From positions 372,001 through 436,000 of the forward strand of contig CAVUYM010000009.1 of the NCBI GenBank assembly GCA_963745675.1: 64,000 nt of DNA, in the 5' to 3' direction. The position numbers and the translations under genes were made by a program. This stretch comes from JAUIIK01 sp963745675 (lineage in GTDB: Bacteria; Chloroflexota; Chloroflexia; Thermomicrobiales; CFX8). Shown here piece by piece: positions 1 through 9,392 of the stretch. The first letter of the stretch is position 1, and each line of letters opens with the position of its first letter. A model generated the notes under the pieces. That model was not told the origin of the DNA. It was given only the letters and a program-made list of their open reading frames with translations, and did not search any database.

Positions 1-25
1 GAGAAAGGGGCGACATTGCTCGAAT

Positions 26-534
26 CTACTGTCCTCCGAAGCTCTCCAAGTAGCGGCGAATGGTTTCGCCACCGCCGGGAGTGATCTGGCGAATCATGAC
101 TTGGTGGGGGATTCTGGCCATCGTGAAGACCGTCCGACGGAGTAGAACCCCAGCCGTTCGTAAAAGTTCAATGCATGCGTCTGGGCATTCAGGATGATGT
201 ATTCGCCGTCTTCCTGCTCGGAGCGTTCGATCATCGCTTCCATGATCTTCCAGCCGACGCCGGAACCGCGAGTATCTTTGCGCACAGCCACCCAGGCGAT
301 TTGAGCTTCGTTCCCCAGCATGGTGAGCCGGCCGGTGCCGACCGGACGCCCGTCGAGTTCTGCCAGATAGTGGAAGCTGCGCTCGTCATCAGGATCATTG
401 CGGGCATTTGGAGTCAGCGACTGCTCGACGACAAAGACCTCATCGCGAATCTTGAAAATCTTTTCCATATCGGCCGGGGAGTGGACTTCGCGCACGACAA
501 TTCCACGCTTGTCTGAACGATCTGGTTCATCCAT
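26..534 (-). CDS. GNAT family N-acetyltransferase, frame broken near the 3' end
   Basis: GCN5-related N-acetyltransferase, transferring an acetyl group from acetyl-CoA to an unidentified amine. The core is visible: an N-terminal EVFVVEQ segment, beta strands around GRPVGTGRLTM, the acetyl-CoA loop VRKDTRGSGVGWKIME, and a C-terminal LNAQTHALNFYERLGFYSVG. In the main frame the protein stops at 94 with an atypical tail. One frame over, the sequence continues as FTMARIPHQVMIRQI down to a TAG at 26-28, which is the usual GNAT ending, so an indel lies near 125-135. I prefer the ATG at 534, with GGGA eight bases upstream, over a GTG at 564. Substrate unknown. Confidence 0.8.
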
Positions 535-625
535 TGGAATTGTCCCGTCGTACGCCACCGGCACGCAACGGGAGCCTAGCAGGAGACGGCTGGATCAGTA
601 AACAGGTAATAGGTAGAAATTCTTC

Positions 626-1868
<1,243 letters not shown>

Positions 1869-1973
1869 GTTTACTGGACTCACTTGTTCATAATGATCGT
1901 GAAATGCCCTGAAGTCCCCGGATTCTATCACCGAGCGCCAATTGACTCGCGTCACGCGGTCCGTACCTGCGGC

Positions 1974-1979
1974 TATAAT
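1974..1979 (+). promoter_or_regulatory. possible -10 box of gcvPB
   Basis: A perfect TATAAT lies 36 bases before the gcvPB start codon. No good -35 hexamer stands 16-18 bases upstream (the hexamer there is GTCACG), so this is only a half-supported promoter. Confidence 0.35.
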
Positions 1980-2014
1980 CGCGACAACAATATGAGCGAT
2001 TTAGGGAGAGCGTA

Positions 2015-3499
2015 ATGGCTTTAGAACCACTGATTTATGAACTGAGCAAGCCGGGACGCACCGGTACGACCGTGCCCGAGGTCGATGTGCCTGAAACTGA
2101 AATCCCATCCGGGCTCGTCAGGGATGAGTTAAACCTGCCTGAAGTTAGCGAAATTGATGTAATCCGGCACTATACGCGCCTGTCGCAGAAGAACCATGCG
2201 ATTGACATTAACTTCTACCCGCTTGGTTCCTGCACCATGAAGTACAACCCGAAGATCAACGAGATCGTTGCCCGAATGCCGGGTTTCGCCCACATTCATC
2301 CGCTGCAGGACCCTGTCGACGTTCAGGGTGCGCTCGAGGTGATGTACGAGCTGCAGAACATGTTGGGCGAGATCTCCGGTTTCGACGCGGTAACGCTGCA
2401 GCCGGCAGCGGGCGCGCATGGTGAGCTGACCGGCGTGCTGATTGCGCGTGCATATCACGAAGCCCGTGGGGATCACGAACGTAGAACGGTCATCGTGCCC
2501 GATTCGGCCCACGGCACAAATCCGGCCACTGCCGCGATGGCTGGATTCAACGTCGTCGAGCTCAAATCCGATGCGCGTGGCAACGCCGATGTCGAGCGTT
2601 TGCGGGAACTTGTCGGGCCGGATACCGCAGCTCTGATGATCACTAATCCGAGTACGCTCGGTTTGTGGGACGAGAATATCGAGGAGATCGTCGAGATCGT
2701 CCACGAAGCAGGCGGGCTCGTTTACAACGACGGGGCAAATTTCAATGCCATTCTTGGCATCGTGCGCCCCGGTGATCTCGGTATCGATATCATGCACTAC
2801 AACCTGCATAAGACCTTTTCGACGCCACACGGTGGCGGTGGCCCCGGATCAGGCCCGGTTGGTGTGCGGGCTGGACTTGAGCCGTACCTGCCACATCCCG
2901 TCATTGTTCGTACCGAAGACGAAGATGGTAACGCCTTCTACGACTTCAGTGATCCAGAACATTCAATCGGCAAGGTCCACGGATTCAACGGCAATTTCGG
3001 CATGCACGTGCGCGCCTATACCTACATCCGAATGCATGGAGCAGCCGGATTGCGCCAGGTTAGCGAAGACGCAGTACTGGCCGCGAACTACATGATGCAC
3101 AGACTGAAAGACCTCTACGAACTGCCCTATGACCGAACCTGCATGCACGAGTTCGTGCTGTCGGCCACCCGCCAGCGCGCTCAGGGAGCGAGGGCTCTCG
3201 ACATCGCCAAGCGTATTCTTGACTTCGGTTTCCACCCGCCGACGGTCTACTTCCCACTGGTTGTGCCTGAAGCGTTGATGATCGAACCGACCGAGACTGA
3301 GAGTATCGAGACACTCGATCAATTCATCGCGGCTATGCGCCAGATCGCGGATGAAGCGGAGAACAATCCCGAGATTCTGACGACGGCTCCGCACAACACC
3401 GAGTTCAAGCGGCTCGACGAGGTTGGCGCGAATCGTAATCTGAACCTGCGTTGGACTGAGGATCAGCCGCCGCTGGAGTGGGCGGCTGCAGCGGACTAG
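2015..3499 (+). CDS. gcvPB: glycine dehydrogenase (decarboxylating) subunit 2
   Basis: C-terminal half of the P-protein of the glycine cleavage system. This PLP enzyme decarboxylates glycine and loads the aminomethyl group on GcvH. The 494-residue length is normal for the split P-protein. The PLP lysine sits in NLHKTFSTPHGGGGPGSGP, and the conserved NPSTLGLWDENI and HGFNGNFGMHVRAY blocks are present. An AGGGAG Shine-Dalgarno site precedes the ATG. The partner genes gcvPA, gcvT and gcvH are not in the window, so the system is scattered or lies outside. No glycine riboswitch is visible upstream. A clear hairpin terminator follows at 3536-3560. Confidence 0.96.
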   Translation: MALEPLIYELSKPGRTGTTVPEVDVPETEIPSGLVRDELNLPEVSEIDVIRHYTRLSQKNHAIDINFYPLGSCTMKYNPKINEIVARMPGFAHIHPLQDPVDVQGALEVMYELQNMLGEISGFDAVTLQPAAGAHGELTGVLIARAYHEARGDHERRTVIVPDSAHGTNPATAAMAGFNVVELKSDARGNADVERLRELVGPDTAALMITNPSTLGLWDENIEEIVEIVHEAGGLVYNDGANFNAILGIVRPGDLGIDIMHYNLHKTFSTPHGGGGPGSGPVGVRAGLEPYLPHPVIVRTEDEDGNAFYDFSDPEHSIGKVHGFNGNFGMHVRAYTYIRMHGAAGLRQVSEDAVLAANYMMHRLKDLYELPYDRTCMHEFVLSATRQRAQGARALDIAKRILDFGFHPPTVYFPLVVPEALMIEPTETESIETLDQFIAAMRQIADEAENNPEILTTAPHNTEFKRLDEVGANRNLNLRWTEDQPPLEWAAAAD

Positions 3500-3535
3500 C
3501 TGCAACACAATGTACAGGTTGATCGACATTGCGGG

Positions 3536-3560
3536 ACGGACTGGCCAGGCGCCAGTCCGT
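3536..3560 (+). terminator. terminator-like hairpin after gcvPB
   Basis: Perfect 10-bp stem ACGGACTGGC / GCCAGTCCGT with a 5-base loop, followed by TCTCTGTT. It lies 36 bases after the gcvPB stop. Confidence 0.65.
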
Positions 3561-3585
3561 TCTCTGTTGAGCCGCGCGGCTAGGC

Positions 3586-3927
3586 GTGTCTGATGTTTCC
3601 ATCTTGCTGAACCACGAGATACGCTACCGCAACGATCAGCATCGCGTCATTTATGGACTCTATCGCGAGGAAACGATCGACGGGCTTGTGGGCCTGGCTC
3701 GGAATCGTCCTGGCGAAAACGTGGAGATTCTTCACTTCGCGATTGCCGATGACGGTGCAGGCGCGGAGGCCGGGCGCATCCTGCTCGAGATGGTGTTGGC
3801 GCGTGAATCTCGGGCTACTGTCGTGTGGCGAGTTCCCGAGAGCTTTCGCAGTATCGCCGCCGATCTTGGGTTCCTCCCTAATCGGACAGCCAACGACGGG
3901 CAGCCCTGGCAGTACCCCACCGCCTGA
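3586..3927 (+). CDS. hypothetical protein, 113 aa
   Basis: I do not recognise this family. The ORF starts at a GTG, has no strong Shine-Dalgarno site, and encodes a small soluble mixed alpha/beta protein without signal peptide or membrane segment. The order of segments (VIYGLYREETIDGLVGLARN, EILHFAIADDGAGAEAGRIL, then TVVWRVPESFRSIAADLGFL) resembles a shortened acetyltransferase-like fold ending in a LGF motif. The acetyl-CoA binding glycine loop is not evident, so no function is assigned. It stands alone between gcvPB and the Asp-box protein. Confidence 0.55.
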   Translation: MSDVSILLNHEIRYRNDQHRVIYGLYREETIDGLVGLARNRPGENVEILHFAIADDGAGAEAGRILLEMVLARESRATVVWRVPESFRSIAADLGFLPNRTANDGQPWQYPTA

Positions 3928-4038
3928 AGCACACGGTGGCGGACCCGATTGCGAACTTCATCGGATGCCTTCTGGCGAATCGAGAAGCTATGCTGAAAAT
4001 ACGTCTCTTCTGAAGATCAAGCTCTTGGAGGAACACAC

Positions 4039-5055
4039 ATGGATGGCTTTCGCCTTTTCGCCGCCACAGGAGACGCTGTGGCTCGTATCGACACACAGAA
4101 TGGTCAGGACTTCGACGTGAATCTCGCGCTTGAGGGCATGAAGGTTCAGTGCGTCAGCGTTGATCCGCACGATCCAGATCGAATTGTCGCCGGGACTAAT
4201 GATGATGGCGTTTTTCTCAGTGATGACGGTGGTGCTAGCTGGCGTTTCATTGGCGCAGGCATCCCGCACCGGCGCACGCCCTCGGTCGCGATCTCACCGG
4301 CCCATCAAGTGAACGGCAAGTCAGTCATCTACGTCGGGACGGAGCCGAGCAGGTTCTATCGGACGGTGGACGATGGCGAGAGTTGGGAAGACTTTCCCGC
4401 GTTGCCGGCGCTGCCGTCGTCGAGCACCTGGTCATTTCCCCCACGCCCATGGACTCATCACACTCGATGGATCACCCCGCACCCGACGAATCCCTCAATT
4501 CTCTACGTTGGAATCGAGCTCGGCGGCGTAATGCGCTCACTCGATGGCGGTGAAACCTGGGAAGATCGTAAGCCTGGCGCGTACACCGATTCGCATGCCA
4601 TTCGTGTGCATGCCACAGCTACGGAGCGCGTCTACGAAGCCGCAGGTCAAGGGGTCGCGCTCAGTGACGATGAAGGATCAACCTGGAAGCCGGTGGACGA
4701 CGGGATGGATCGCCACTATTCCTGGGGCATTGCCGTCGACCCGGCCGATCCCGACCTCTGGTACGTATCGGCCAGCCATAGCGCCCGCTACGCTCACGCC
4801 AGGAATGGCAACGCCCAGGCTCACATCTACCGCAAGCGCGGTGAACAACCGTTCGAGCTCCTGAATGGTGCGCTGGAGAACCCGCTGACGTACATGCCCT
4901 ACAGCTTGTTGACGTTGCGCGATCGACCCGCAACATTGCTCGCGGGAATGCAGCACGGTGAGGTGCTGTTGTCACAAGATGCAGGCGACTCGTGGCGCAG
5001 ATTGAATCTGTCGCTGCCAGGTCTGCTGCAACTTGATGAAGCCGTAATTCGCTAA
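4039..5055 (+). CDS. BNR/Asp-box beta-propeller protein
   Basis: 338-residue protein with at least five Asp boxes of the S-x-D-x-G-x-(S/T)-W type: SDDGGASW near residue 60, TVDDGESW near 112, SLDGGETW near 168, SDDEGSTW near 211 and SQDAGDSW near 315. These mark the blades of a sialidase/sortilin/YCF48-like beta-propeller. There is no signal peptide, and the catalytic Arg triad of true sialidases is not visible, so this is probably not a glycosidase. The repeated INPxDP-like turns (VDPHDPDRIVAG, VDPADPDLWYVS) are typical of the exo-alpha-sialidase-annotated propellers of Chloroflexota. A TTGGAGG site precedes the ATG at 4039. Confidence 0.85.
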   Translation: MDGFRLFAATGDAVARIDTQNGQDFDVNLALEGMKVQCVSVDPHDPDRIVAGTNDDGVFLSDDGGASWRFIGAGIPHRRTPSVAISPAHQVNGKSVIYVGTEPSRFYRTVDDGESWEDFPALPALPSSSTWSFPPRPWTHHTRWITPHPTNPSILYVGIELGGVMRSLDGGETWEDRKPGAYTDSHAIRVHATATERVYEAAGQGVALSDDEGSTWKPVDDGMDRHYSWGIAVDPADPDLWYVSASHSARYAHARNGNAQAHIYRKRGEQPFELLNGALENPLTYMPYSLLTLRDRPATLLAGMQHGEVLLSQDAGDSWRRLNLSLPGLLQLDEAVIR

Positions 5056-5170
5056 TCTGTGAGCTGCTAGTCGAGTTCCCCGGTAAGTTAATCCCGGACC
5101 AGGAAGATATATGGCGTGGGACGCCGTCTCTCTGCCTGCGGGTAGGTCTTGATTGTTGGAAAGGGTCGTT

Positions 5171-5746
5171 GTGTCAACAAACTCAATAAATATCGTGGGA
5201 ATCCCCGGTAGTTTGCGGAAGCATTCATTCAATCGCGCTTTGATTCAGGCGGCGTCCGAGGTCGCACCCGAAGGCGTCACCGTGTCGATGTTTCTTCTTC
5301 ATGATGTTCCGCTTTATGACGCGGACGTGGAAGCTGTAGGCGATCCCGCACCGGTAGCCAAGCTCAAGGCAGCGATTCGAGACGCCGATGGAATTCTCTT
5401 TTCTACCCCGCAATATAACGGCTCTGTTTCCGGGGTCCTGAAGAACGCGATCGACTGGGCTTCACGTCCTGCCTTCGAAAGTGTGCTGGCAGGCAAACCT
5501 GTCGCGATCCTTGGAGCCACACCCGGGCGCTCGGCGACTGAGAGAGCCCGCGCTGACCTGGTTCGACTCCTCGGCACTACCCGGTCGAATGTAATGACTA
5601 CACACACAATCGGCGTTTCGAATGCTAATGACCACATTGACGAGGGCATGTTGCACTCGGAAGAGGTGCGTCAACAGATTCGCGCACTACTGAGCGACTT
5701 CGCCATCTTCGTTCGCGGCCATGCTCTGGCGGACGCTGCCGATTGA
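5171..5746 (+). CDS. NADPH-dependent FMN reductase (flavodoxin-like)
   Basis: Flavodoxin-fold NAD(P)H:FMN oxidoreductase of the SsuE/ChrR/YieF family. The phosphate-binding loop IVGIPGSLRKHSFNRALI lies at the N-terminus. The FMN-ring motif FSTPQYNGSVSGVLKNAIDW and the following KPVAILGATPG strand are conserved. I chose the GTG at 5171 because GGAAAGG lies about seven bases upstream; the in-frame TTG codons at 5153 and 5156 have no ribosome site. It may act in quinone or azo reduction or flavin supply; the substrate cannot be read from sequence. Confidence 0.9.
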   Translation: MSTNSINIVGIPGSLRKHSFNRALIQAASEVAPEGVTVSMFLLHDVPLYDADVEAVGDPAPVAKLKAAIRDADGILFSTPQYNGSVSGVLKNAIDWASRPAFESVLAGKPVAILGATPGRSATERARADLVRLLGTTRSNVMTTHTIGVSNANDHIDEGMLHSEEVRQQIRALLSDFAIFVRGHALADAAD

Positions 5747-5780
5747 TGAATGGGCGAAGTTTTTGCAGCGGTGATAGAGG

Positions 5781-5798
5781 GCGGGGATATTACCCCGT
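5781..5798 (-). terminator. short hairpin at the padR stop codon
   Basis: GCGGGG / CCCCGT stem with a 6-base AT loop overlapping the TAA stop of the padR-like gene. There is no T-tract on either strand, so a terminator role is weakly supported. Confidence 0.3.
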
Positions 5799-6434
5799 CT
5801 CAAGCCGTCGCGAAGCGTCCTGAACGATTTCCAGGAATGTATTCCGAAGCTGATCGTCTTTGTTCAATGGTGAAGTGTCAGTCCAACTACTTGTCTCTTC
5901 CAGCACCCAGGTACCGTAGTCGAACAACATGGTGCCGTATGCGGCAAAGAACTTCCCGGCTAAAGCGATCATGTGGATTCGAGACGGGAACTCAGTTCCC
6001 TCATTCAGGTAGATCAAGCTTCGGCTGCGGACCAGCTCGAGGATAGAGCGGCCATCGTCGACAGTTGCGCTGGCGGCGGCTCTCAGATCTTCGATGGATC
6101 CGTATTCTGCAAAGAATAATCGACCCAACATCTCAGATTCGATCTTCGTTACCTGGGGATTTCGATCGGCTAACCAGGAACGAAGTGCCTCTGCTCCTTT
6201 GTCTGTGAGGCTGTACATCACCCGCGGCCTGTCGCCGACTGGGTCTTCTACGGCATCGGCGTAGCCCTGTTCGGCCAGCAATTTTGCTTCGTAGTAAAAA
6301 GCTCGCTCGGCTCGTGGCCAGACCCATTGGAAGCCGCGTTTCATCTGTTCTGCCAGCTCGTAGGCCGAACATGGGTGCAGACCCATCAGGGCCAGCAAGA
6401 AGAATGAAGTGGGAGTGAGAGTTCGCTTGGACAT
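5790..6434 (-). CDS. PadR family transcriptional regulator
   Basis: Winged-helix repressor. The N-terminal PadR domain is clear (TSFFLLALMGLHPCSAYELAEQM, then FYYEAKLLAEQGYA, and the wing RPRVMYSLTDKGAEAL). It is followed by a helical Vir-like dimerisation region (MLGRLFFAEYGSIEDLRAA). The ATG at 6434 (MSKRTLTPT) is the family-like start; an upstream extension to 6527 would run through the divergent promoter. It is transcribed away from the SnoaL-like gene, and a palindrome lies between them, suggesting autoregulation and control of that neighbour. Confidence 0.9.
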   Translation of the reverse strand: MSKRTLTPTSFFLLALMGLHPCSAYELAEQMKRGFQWVWPRAERAFYYEAKLLAEQGYADAVEDPVGDRPRVMYSLTDKGAEALRSWLADRNPQVTKIESEMLGRLFFAEYGSIEDLRAAASATVDDGRSILELVRSRSLIYLNEGTEFPSRIHMIALAGKFFAAYGTMLFDYGTWVLEETSSWTDTSPLNKDDQLRNTFLEIVQDASRRLETG

Positions 6435-6476
6435 TGCTCGAGTATATATCGCCGCGTTCGTCAGCTTGTATTGATT

Positions 6477-6493
6477 TACTGCAATCTGCAGTA
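6477..6493. promoter_or_regulatory. candidate PadR operator overlapping a promoter
   Basis: Perfect palindrome TACTGCA-ATC-TGCAGTA in the padR/SnoaL intergenic region. It overlaps a plus-strand TATAAA box at 6492-6497, with TTGATT at 6471-6476 (15-base spacer). The position suits a repressor that blocks polymerase binding. Confidence 0.5.
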
Positions 6494-6545
6494 TAAAATG
6501 ATCCAACGTGTAATGAGAGGTTCTCACCGGCAGAAAGGGGCAGGC

Positions 6546-6935
6546 ATGACTGCGGCGACGACTGGGAGTCTTGTGTCCGGGATGATAGCGGCGTTTCAGC
6601 GAGGGGATCTGGATGCAGTTGGCGCGGCCTTCGCACCTGACGCTTCGTGGGAAGTACCGGGAAGCAGCGTGGTCTCGGGCACGTATGTTGGACCGGCAGA
6701 GATCCTGGGATTCCTGGGTCGGACTTTCGAGCTATCCGGGGGCACATTGCGGCTCGAATTGATCGACTTGCTGGAAAGCGAGTGGGGCGCCGCACATCTC
6801 CAGCGCATCACTGCGAGCAACGATGGGCGCGAACTCGACATGATCGAGGTTCTCCACCATACGATTGACGATGGCAAGATAGTGCGCACCTATCACCGGC
6901 CAGATCAGGATGCTCTCAAGGATTTCTTCGGCTAA
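6546..6935 (+). CDS. SnoaL-like / NTF2-like protein
   Basis: 129-residue protein of the NTF2-like superfamily (SnoaL or ketosteroid-isomerase-like cone fold). The N-terminal helix MIAAFQRGDLDAVGAAFAPD and the strand ASWEVPGSSVVSGTYVGPAEI are typical. So is the C-terminal pair EVLHHTIDDGKIVRTYHRPDQ. The ATG at 6546 is preceded by AGAAAGGGG. It is divergent from the PadR gene and is the likely regulatory target. The exact reaction is unknown, and many members are annotated only by fold. Confidence 0.85.
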   Translation: MTAATTGSLVSGMIAAFQRGDLDAVGAAFAPDASWEVPGSSVVSGTYVGPAEILGFLGRTFELSGGTLRLELIDLLESEWGAAHLQRITASNDGRELDMIEVLHHTIDDGKIVRTYHRPDQDALKDFFG

Positions 6936-6982
6936 CGTCTCGTGCGATAGCATCGCGCAGCTTGAAAACATGAGCAACCTAG

Positions 6983-7011
6983 AACCGGGCCACAAATGGC
7001 CCGGTTTATTG
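6983..7011 (+). terminator. rho-independent terminator after the SnoaL-like gene
   Basis: Perfect 10-bp stem AACCGGGCCA / TGGCCCGGTT with a CAAA loop followed by TATTG. It cleanly separates the SnoaL-like gene from the deacetylase-his operon. Confidence 0.8.
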
Positions 7012-7033
7012 TCGATTACGGCATACTTACGTT

Positions 7034-7996
7034 ATGAAAACGAACGATGCCATGACGATTGTCTGGTCCGATCGCTACGAGGACCACGAGACCGGTAGCC
7101 ACCCGGAGCGACCCGAGCGGATTTCGTCGCTCAAATCGGCACTTGACGAGGCCGGTCTGTTTGAGTGCAATCGGGTCGTTGCCCCCGTGCCGGCTTCGGT
7201 TGAGTCGTATTAATCTTGTCCACGATCCACGCCTAGCTGAATTCGTCCGGCAGTTGGCAGCCTCTGGAGGTGGATGGCTGGATCCGGACACCTACGTTTC
7301 CCCAGCGTCGTATGAGGTTGCGTTGCTCGCGGTAGGCGGTGTGACTCAGGCTGTAGCTGCCGCGCTCGCTGACGGGCCTTCCTTCGCCTTTGTGAGGCCT
7401 CCTGGTCATCATGCGGAGCCGGGTCGGGCAATGGGATTCTGTCTCTTAACAATGTTGCGGTGGCTGTCGAGCAAATCCGTCGAGATCACGGTATCGAGCG
7501 GATCACGATTCTTGACTGGGATGTCCACCATGGCAATGGTACGCAAGCCGCGTTCTGGTCGAATCCAGGCGTGCAGTTCATCTCATTGCACCAATACCCC
7601 TTCTATCCCGGTACCGGTGCTGCGAATGAGACCGGTTCCGGGGAGGCTGAAGGGACGACGGTCAATATACCTTTGAGAGCCGGCAGCGATGACGCGGTTT
7701 ATCAGCAGGTATTCGAAGATCGTGTATTGCCGTCGATCAGAACGTTCGAGCCTGAGTTAATCGTCGTTTCCGCAGGCTTCGACGCGCACAGAGATGATCC
7801 GCTGGCGAACATGCGAGTCTCAACTGATGGCTTCCGATGGATGGCACAGCAGATTGCTGATCTCGCAATCGATATCAGTGGAGGCCGTCTCGCGCTGGCT
7901 CTGGAGGGCGGTTACAATCTCCAGTCCCTCGGCGCTTCGGCTGTCGCAGTAATAGAGGAAATCAGAACACGCTACGGGATCGGAGATACCCGATGA
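7034..7996 (+). CDS. histone deacetylase / acetoin-utilisation AcuC family hydrolase, frameshifted
   Basis: Zinc-dependent deacetylase of the class II HDAC/AcuC/acetylpolyamine amidohydrolase family. The N-terminus (WSDRYEDHETGSHPERPERI) is in one frame up to a TAA near 7211. The middle (PSFAFVRPPGHHAEPGRAMG, with the catalytic tandem histidines) is in a second frame to about 7445. The C-terminal part holds the Zn-binding ILDWDVHHGNGTQAAFW and SAGFDAHRDDPLANM in a third frame. Two indels near 7205 and 7445 restore one protein of about 320 aa. Its stop overlaps the hisH start as ATGA, so it appears translationally coupled to the histidine genes. The substrate is unknown. Confidence 0.85.
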
Positions 7997-8646
7997 TTGC
8001 AGTTGTCGATTATGGCGCTGGAAACGTGCAGAGCGTCGTCAATGCGCTCGATCGGATTGGCGTCGAAAATCATCTCACCGCCGATCCTGCGGTGATCTCG
8101 GATGCGGACAGCATCATCGTCCCGGGCGTTGGTGCGGCAAGAGATACTATGCGCAATCTCGAGTCGGCCGGTCTCGTCGCGCCGATTCTGGAATTTATTG
8201 ACAGTGGCAAGCCATACCTTGGCATCTGCATGGGCATGCAGGCGCTGATGTCGGAGAGCCACGAGCATGGCGGTCAGAAATGTCTGGGCACAATCGACGG
8301 TGTCGCTCGAATGCTGGAGATTGATCTACAGGTCCCTCACATGGGTTGGAATGCGGTTGACTTCACCGGGAATGGCAAGACCCACCCACTATTTGACGGA
8401 ATTCCCGATGGATCTGATTTCTATTTTGCTCACTCGTTTGCTTGCTTCCCCGACGATGCCGGCTGGGTCCTGGGCACGACGGACTACGGGATAGATTTTC
8501 CCTCCGTAGTTGGGCGCGGTTCGGTCATGGCGGTGCAATTCCATCCCGAAAAAAGCGGACCGAACGGTTTGCGTTTGCTCTGGAACTTTGCCGGAATCGC
8601 GAAAACCGGTAGCCAGCCAGAGATCGCAGGAATGCGGGCGCGATAG
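7993..8646 (+). CDS. hisH: imidazole glycerol phosphate synthase, glutaminase subunit
   Basis: Class I glutamine amidotransferase that hydrolyses glutamine and channels ammonia to HisF in histidine biosynthesis. The oxyanion strand VPGVGAARDTM, the nucleophile elbow YLGICMGMQALM (Cys) and the His-Glu pair in VQFHPEKSG are all present. The 217-residue length is normal. It overlaps the upstream deacetylase by ATGA and the downstream hisA by a few bases, which indicates an operon. Confidence 0.97.
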   Translation: MIAVVDYGAGNVQSVVNALDRIGVENHLTADPAVISDADSIIVPGVGAARDTMRNLESAGLVAPILEFIDSGKPYLGICMGMQALMSESHEHGGQKCLGTIDGVARMLEIDLQVPHMGWNAVDFTGNGKTHPLFDGIPDGSDFYFAHSFACFPDDAGWVLGTTDYGIDFPSVVGRGSVMAVQFHPEKSGPNGLRLLWNFAGIAKTGSQPEIAGMRAR

Positions 8647-9392
8647 TGCAGGTGATTCCAGCCATAGATCTGCGTGGCGGGCGATGTGTCAGGCTCGTTC
8701 AGGGAGACTATGACCGCGAAACCATTTTCGACGACGATCCCGTTGCTGTGGCACGGCGTTGGCAAGCCACGGGCGCGGAGCGGATCCACATTGTCGATCT
8801 AGATGGTGCGCGCTCAGGCGTCGCGTCGCAGCGCGATGTCATCGCAGCAATCGCTGCCGGTGTCGATGTTCCGTTGCAGGTCGGAGGTGGTATTCGACGG
8901 GCGGAAGACGCCAGTGCGTTGCTGAACGCTGGCGTAGAGCGGGTCATCCTCGGCACCGCTGCGATCAAGAACCCTGAGCTAGTCTCGACGCTGATGAATA
9001 TGTATGACGCAGCGTCGATTGTCGTCGGGATTGATGCCCGTTCGGGCCTCGTCGCAACCGACGGCTGGCGTGAAACGAGCGAAACGTCTGCACTCGATCT
9101 CATCGCAGACATGCGGGCGCGAGGCGTGGAACGTATCGTATACACCGACATCGAACGGGACGGGACACTTTCGTCTCCAAATTTCGAGGAGCTCGCGCGA
9201 GTCGCCGCAACCGGTGTTGCGATTATCGCTTCTGGTGGCGTTGCAAAACGCGAACATTTGAGCCGTCTGACGGAGATTGCAGGGGTTGAATCAGTCATCG
9301 TCGGGCGAGCGCTCTATACCGGAGATATCGAGCTTGGCCCCGGTGAGTGGGAGTGGCACTCGCTGAATCGTCCGAAAAGGAGCACGCTATGA
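8646..9392 (+). CDS. hisA: ProFAR isomerase
   Basis: Phosphoribosylformimino-5-aminoimidazole carboxamide ribotide isomerase, a (beta/alpha)8 barrel. The catalytic Asp is in VIPAIDLRGGRCVRLVQGDY. The phosphate-binding half motifs VPLQVGGGIRR and IIASGGVAKREHL are both present, as is the second acid in IVYTDIERDGTL. The GTG start touches the hisH stop. The TGA stop overlaps the ATG of the coiled-coil gene. Confidence 0.97.
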   Translation: MQVIPAIDLRGGRCVRLVQGDYDRETIFDDDPVAVARRWQATGAERIHIVDLDGARSGVASQRDVIAAIAAGVDVPLQVGGGIRRAEDASALLNAGVERVILGTAAIKNPELVSTLMNMYDAASIVVGIDARSGLVATDGWRETSETSALDLIADMRARGVERIVYTDIERDGTLSSPNFEELARVAATGVAIIASGGVAKREHLSRLTEIAGVESVIVGRALYTGDIELGPGEWEWHSLNRPKRSTL

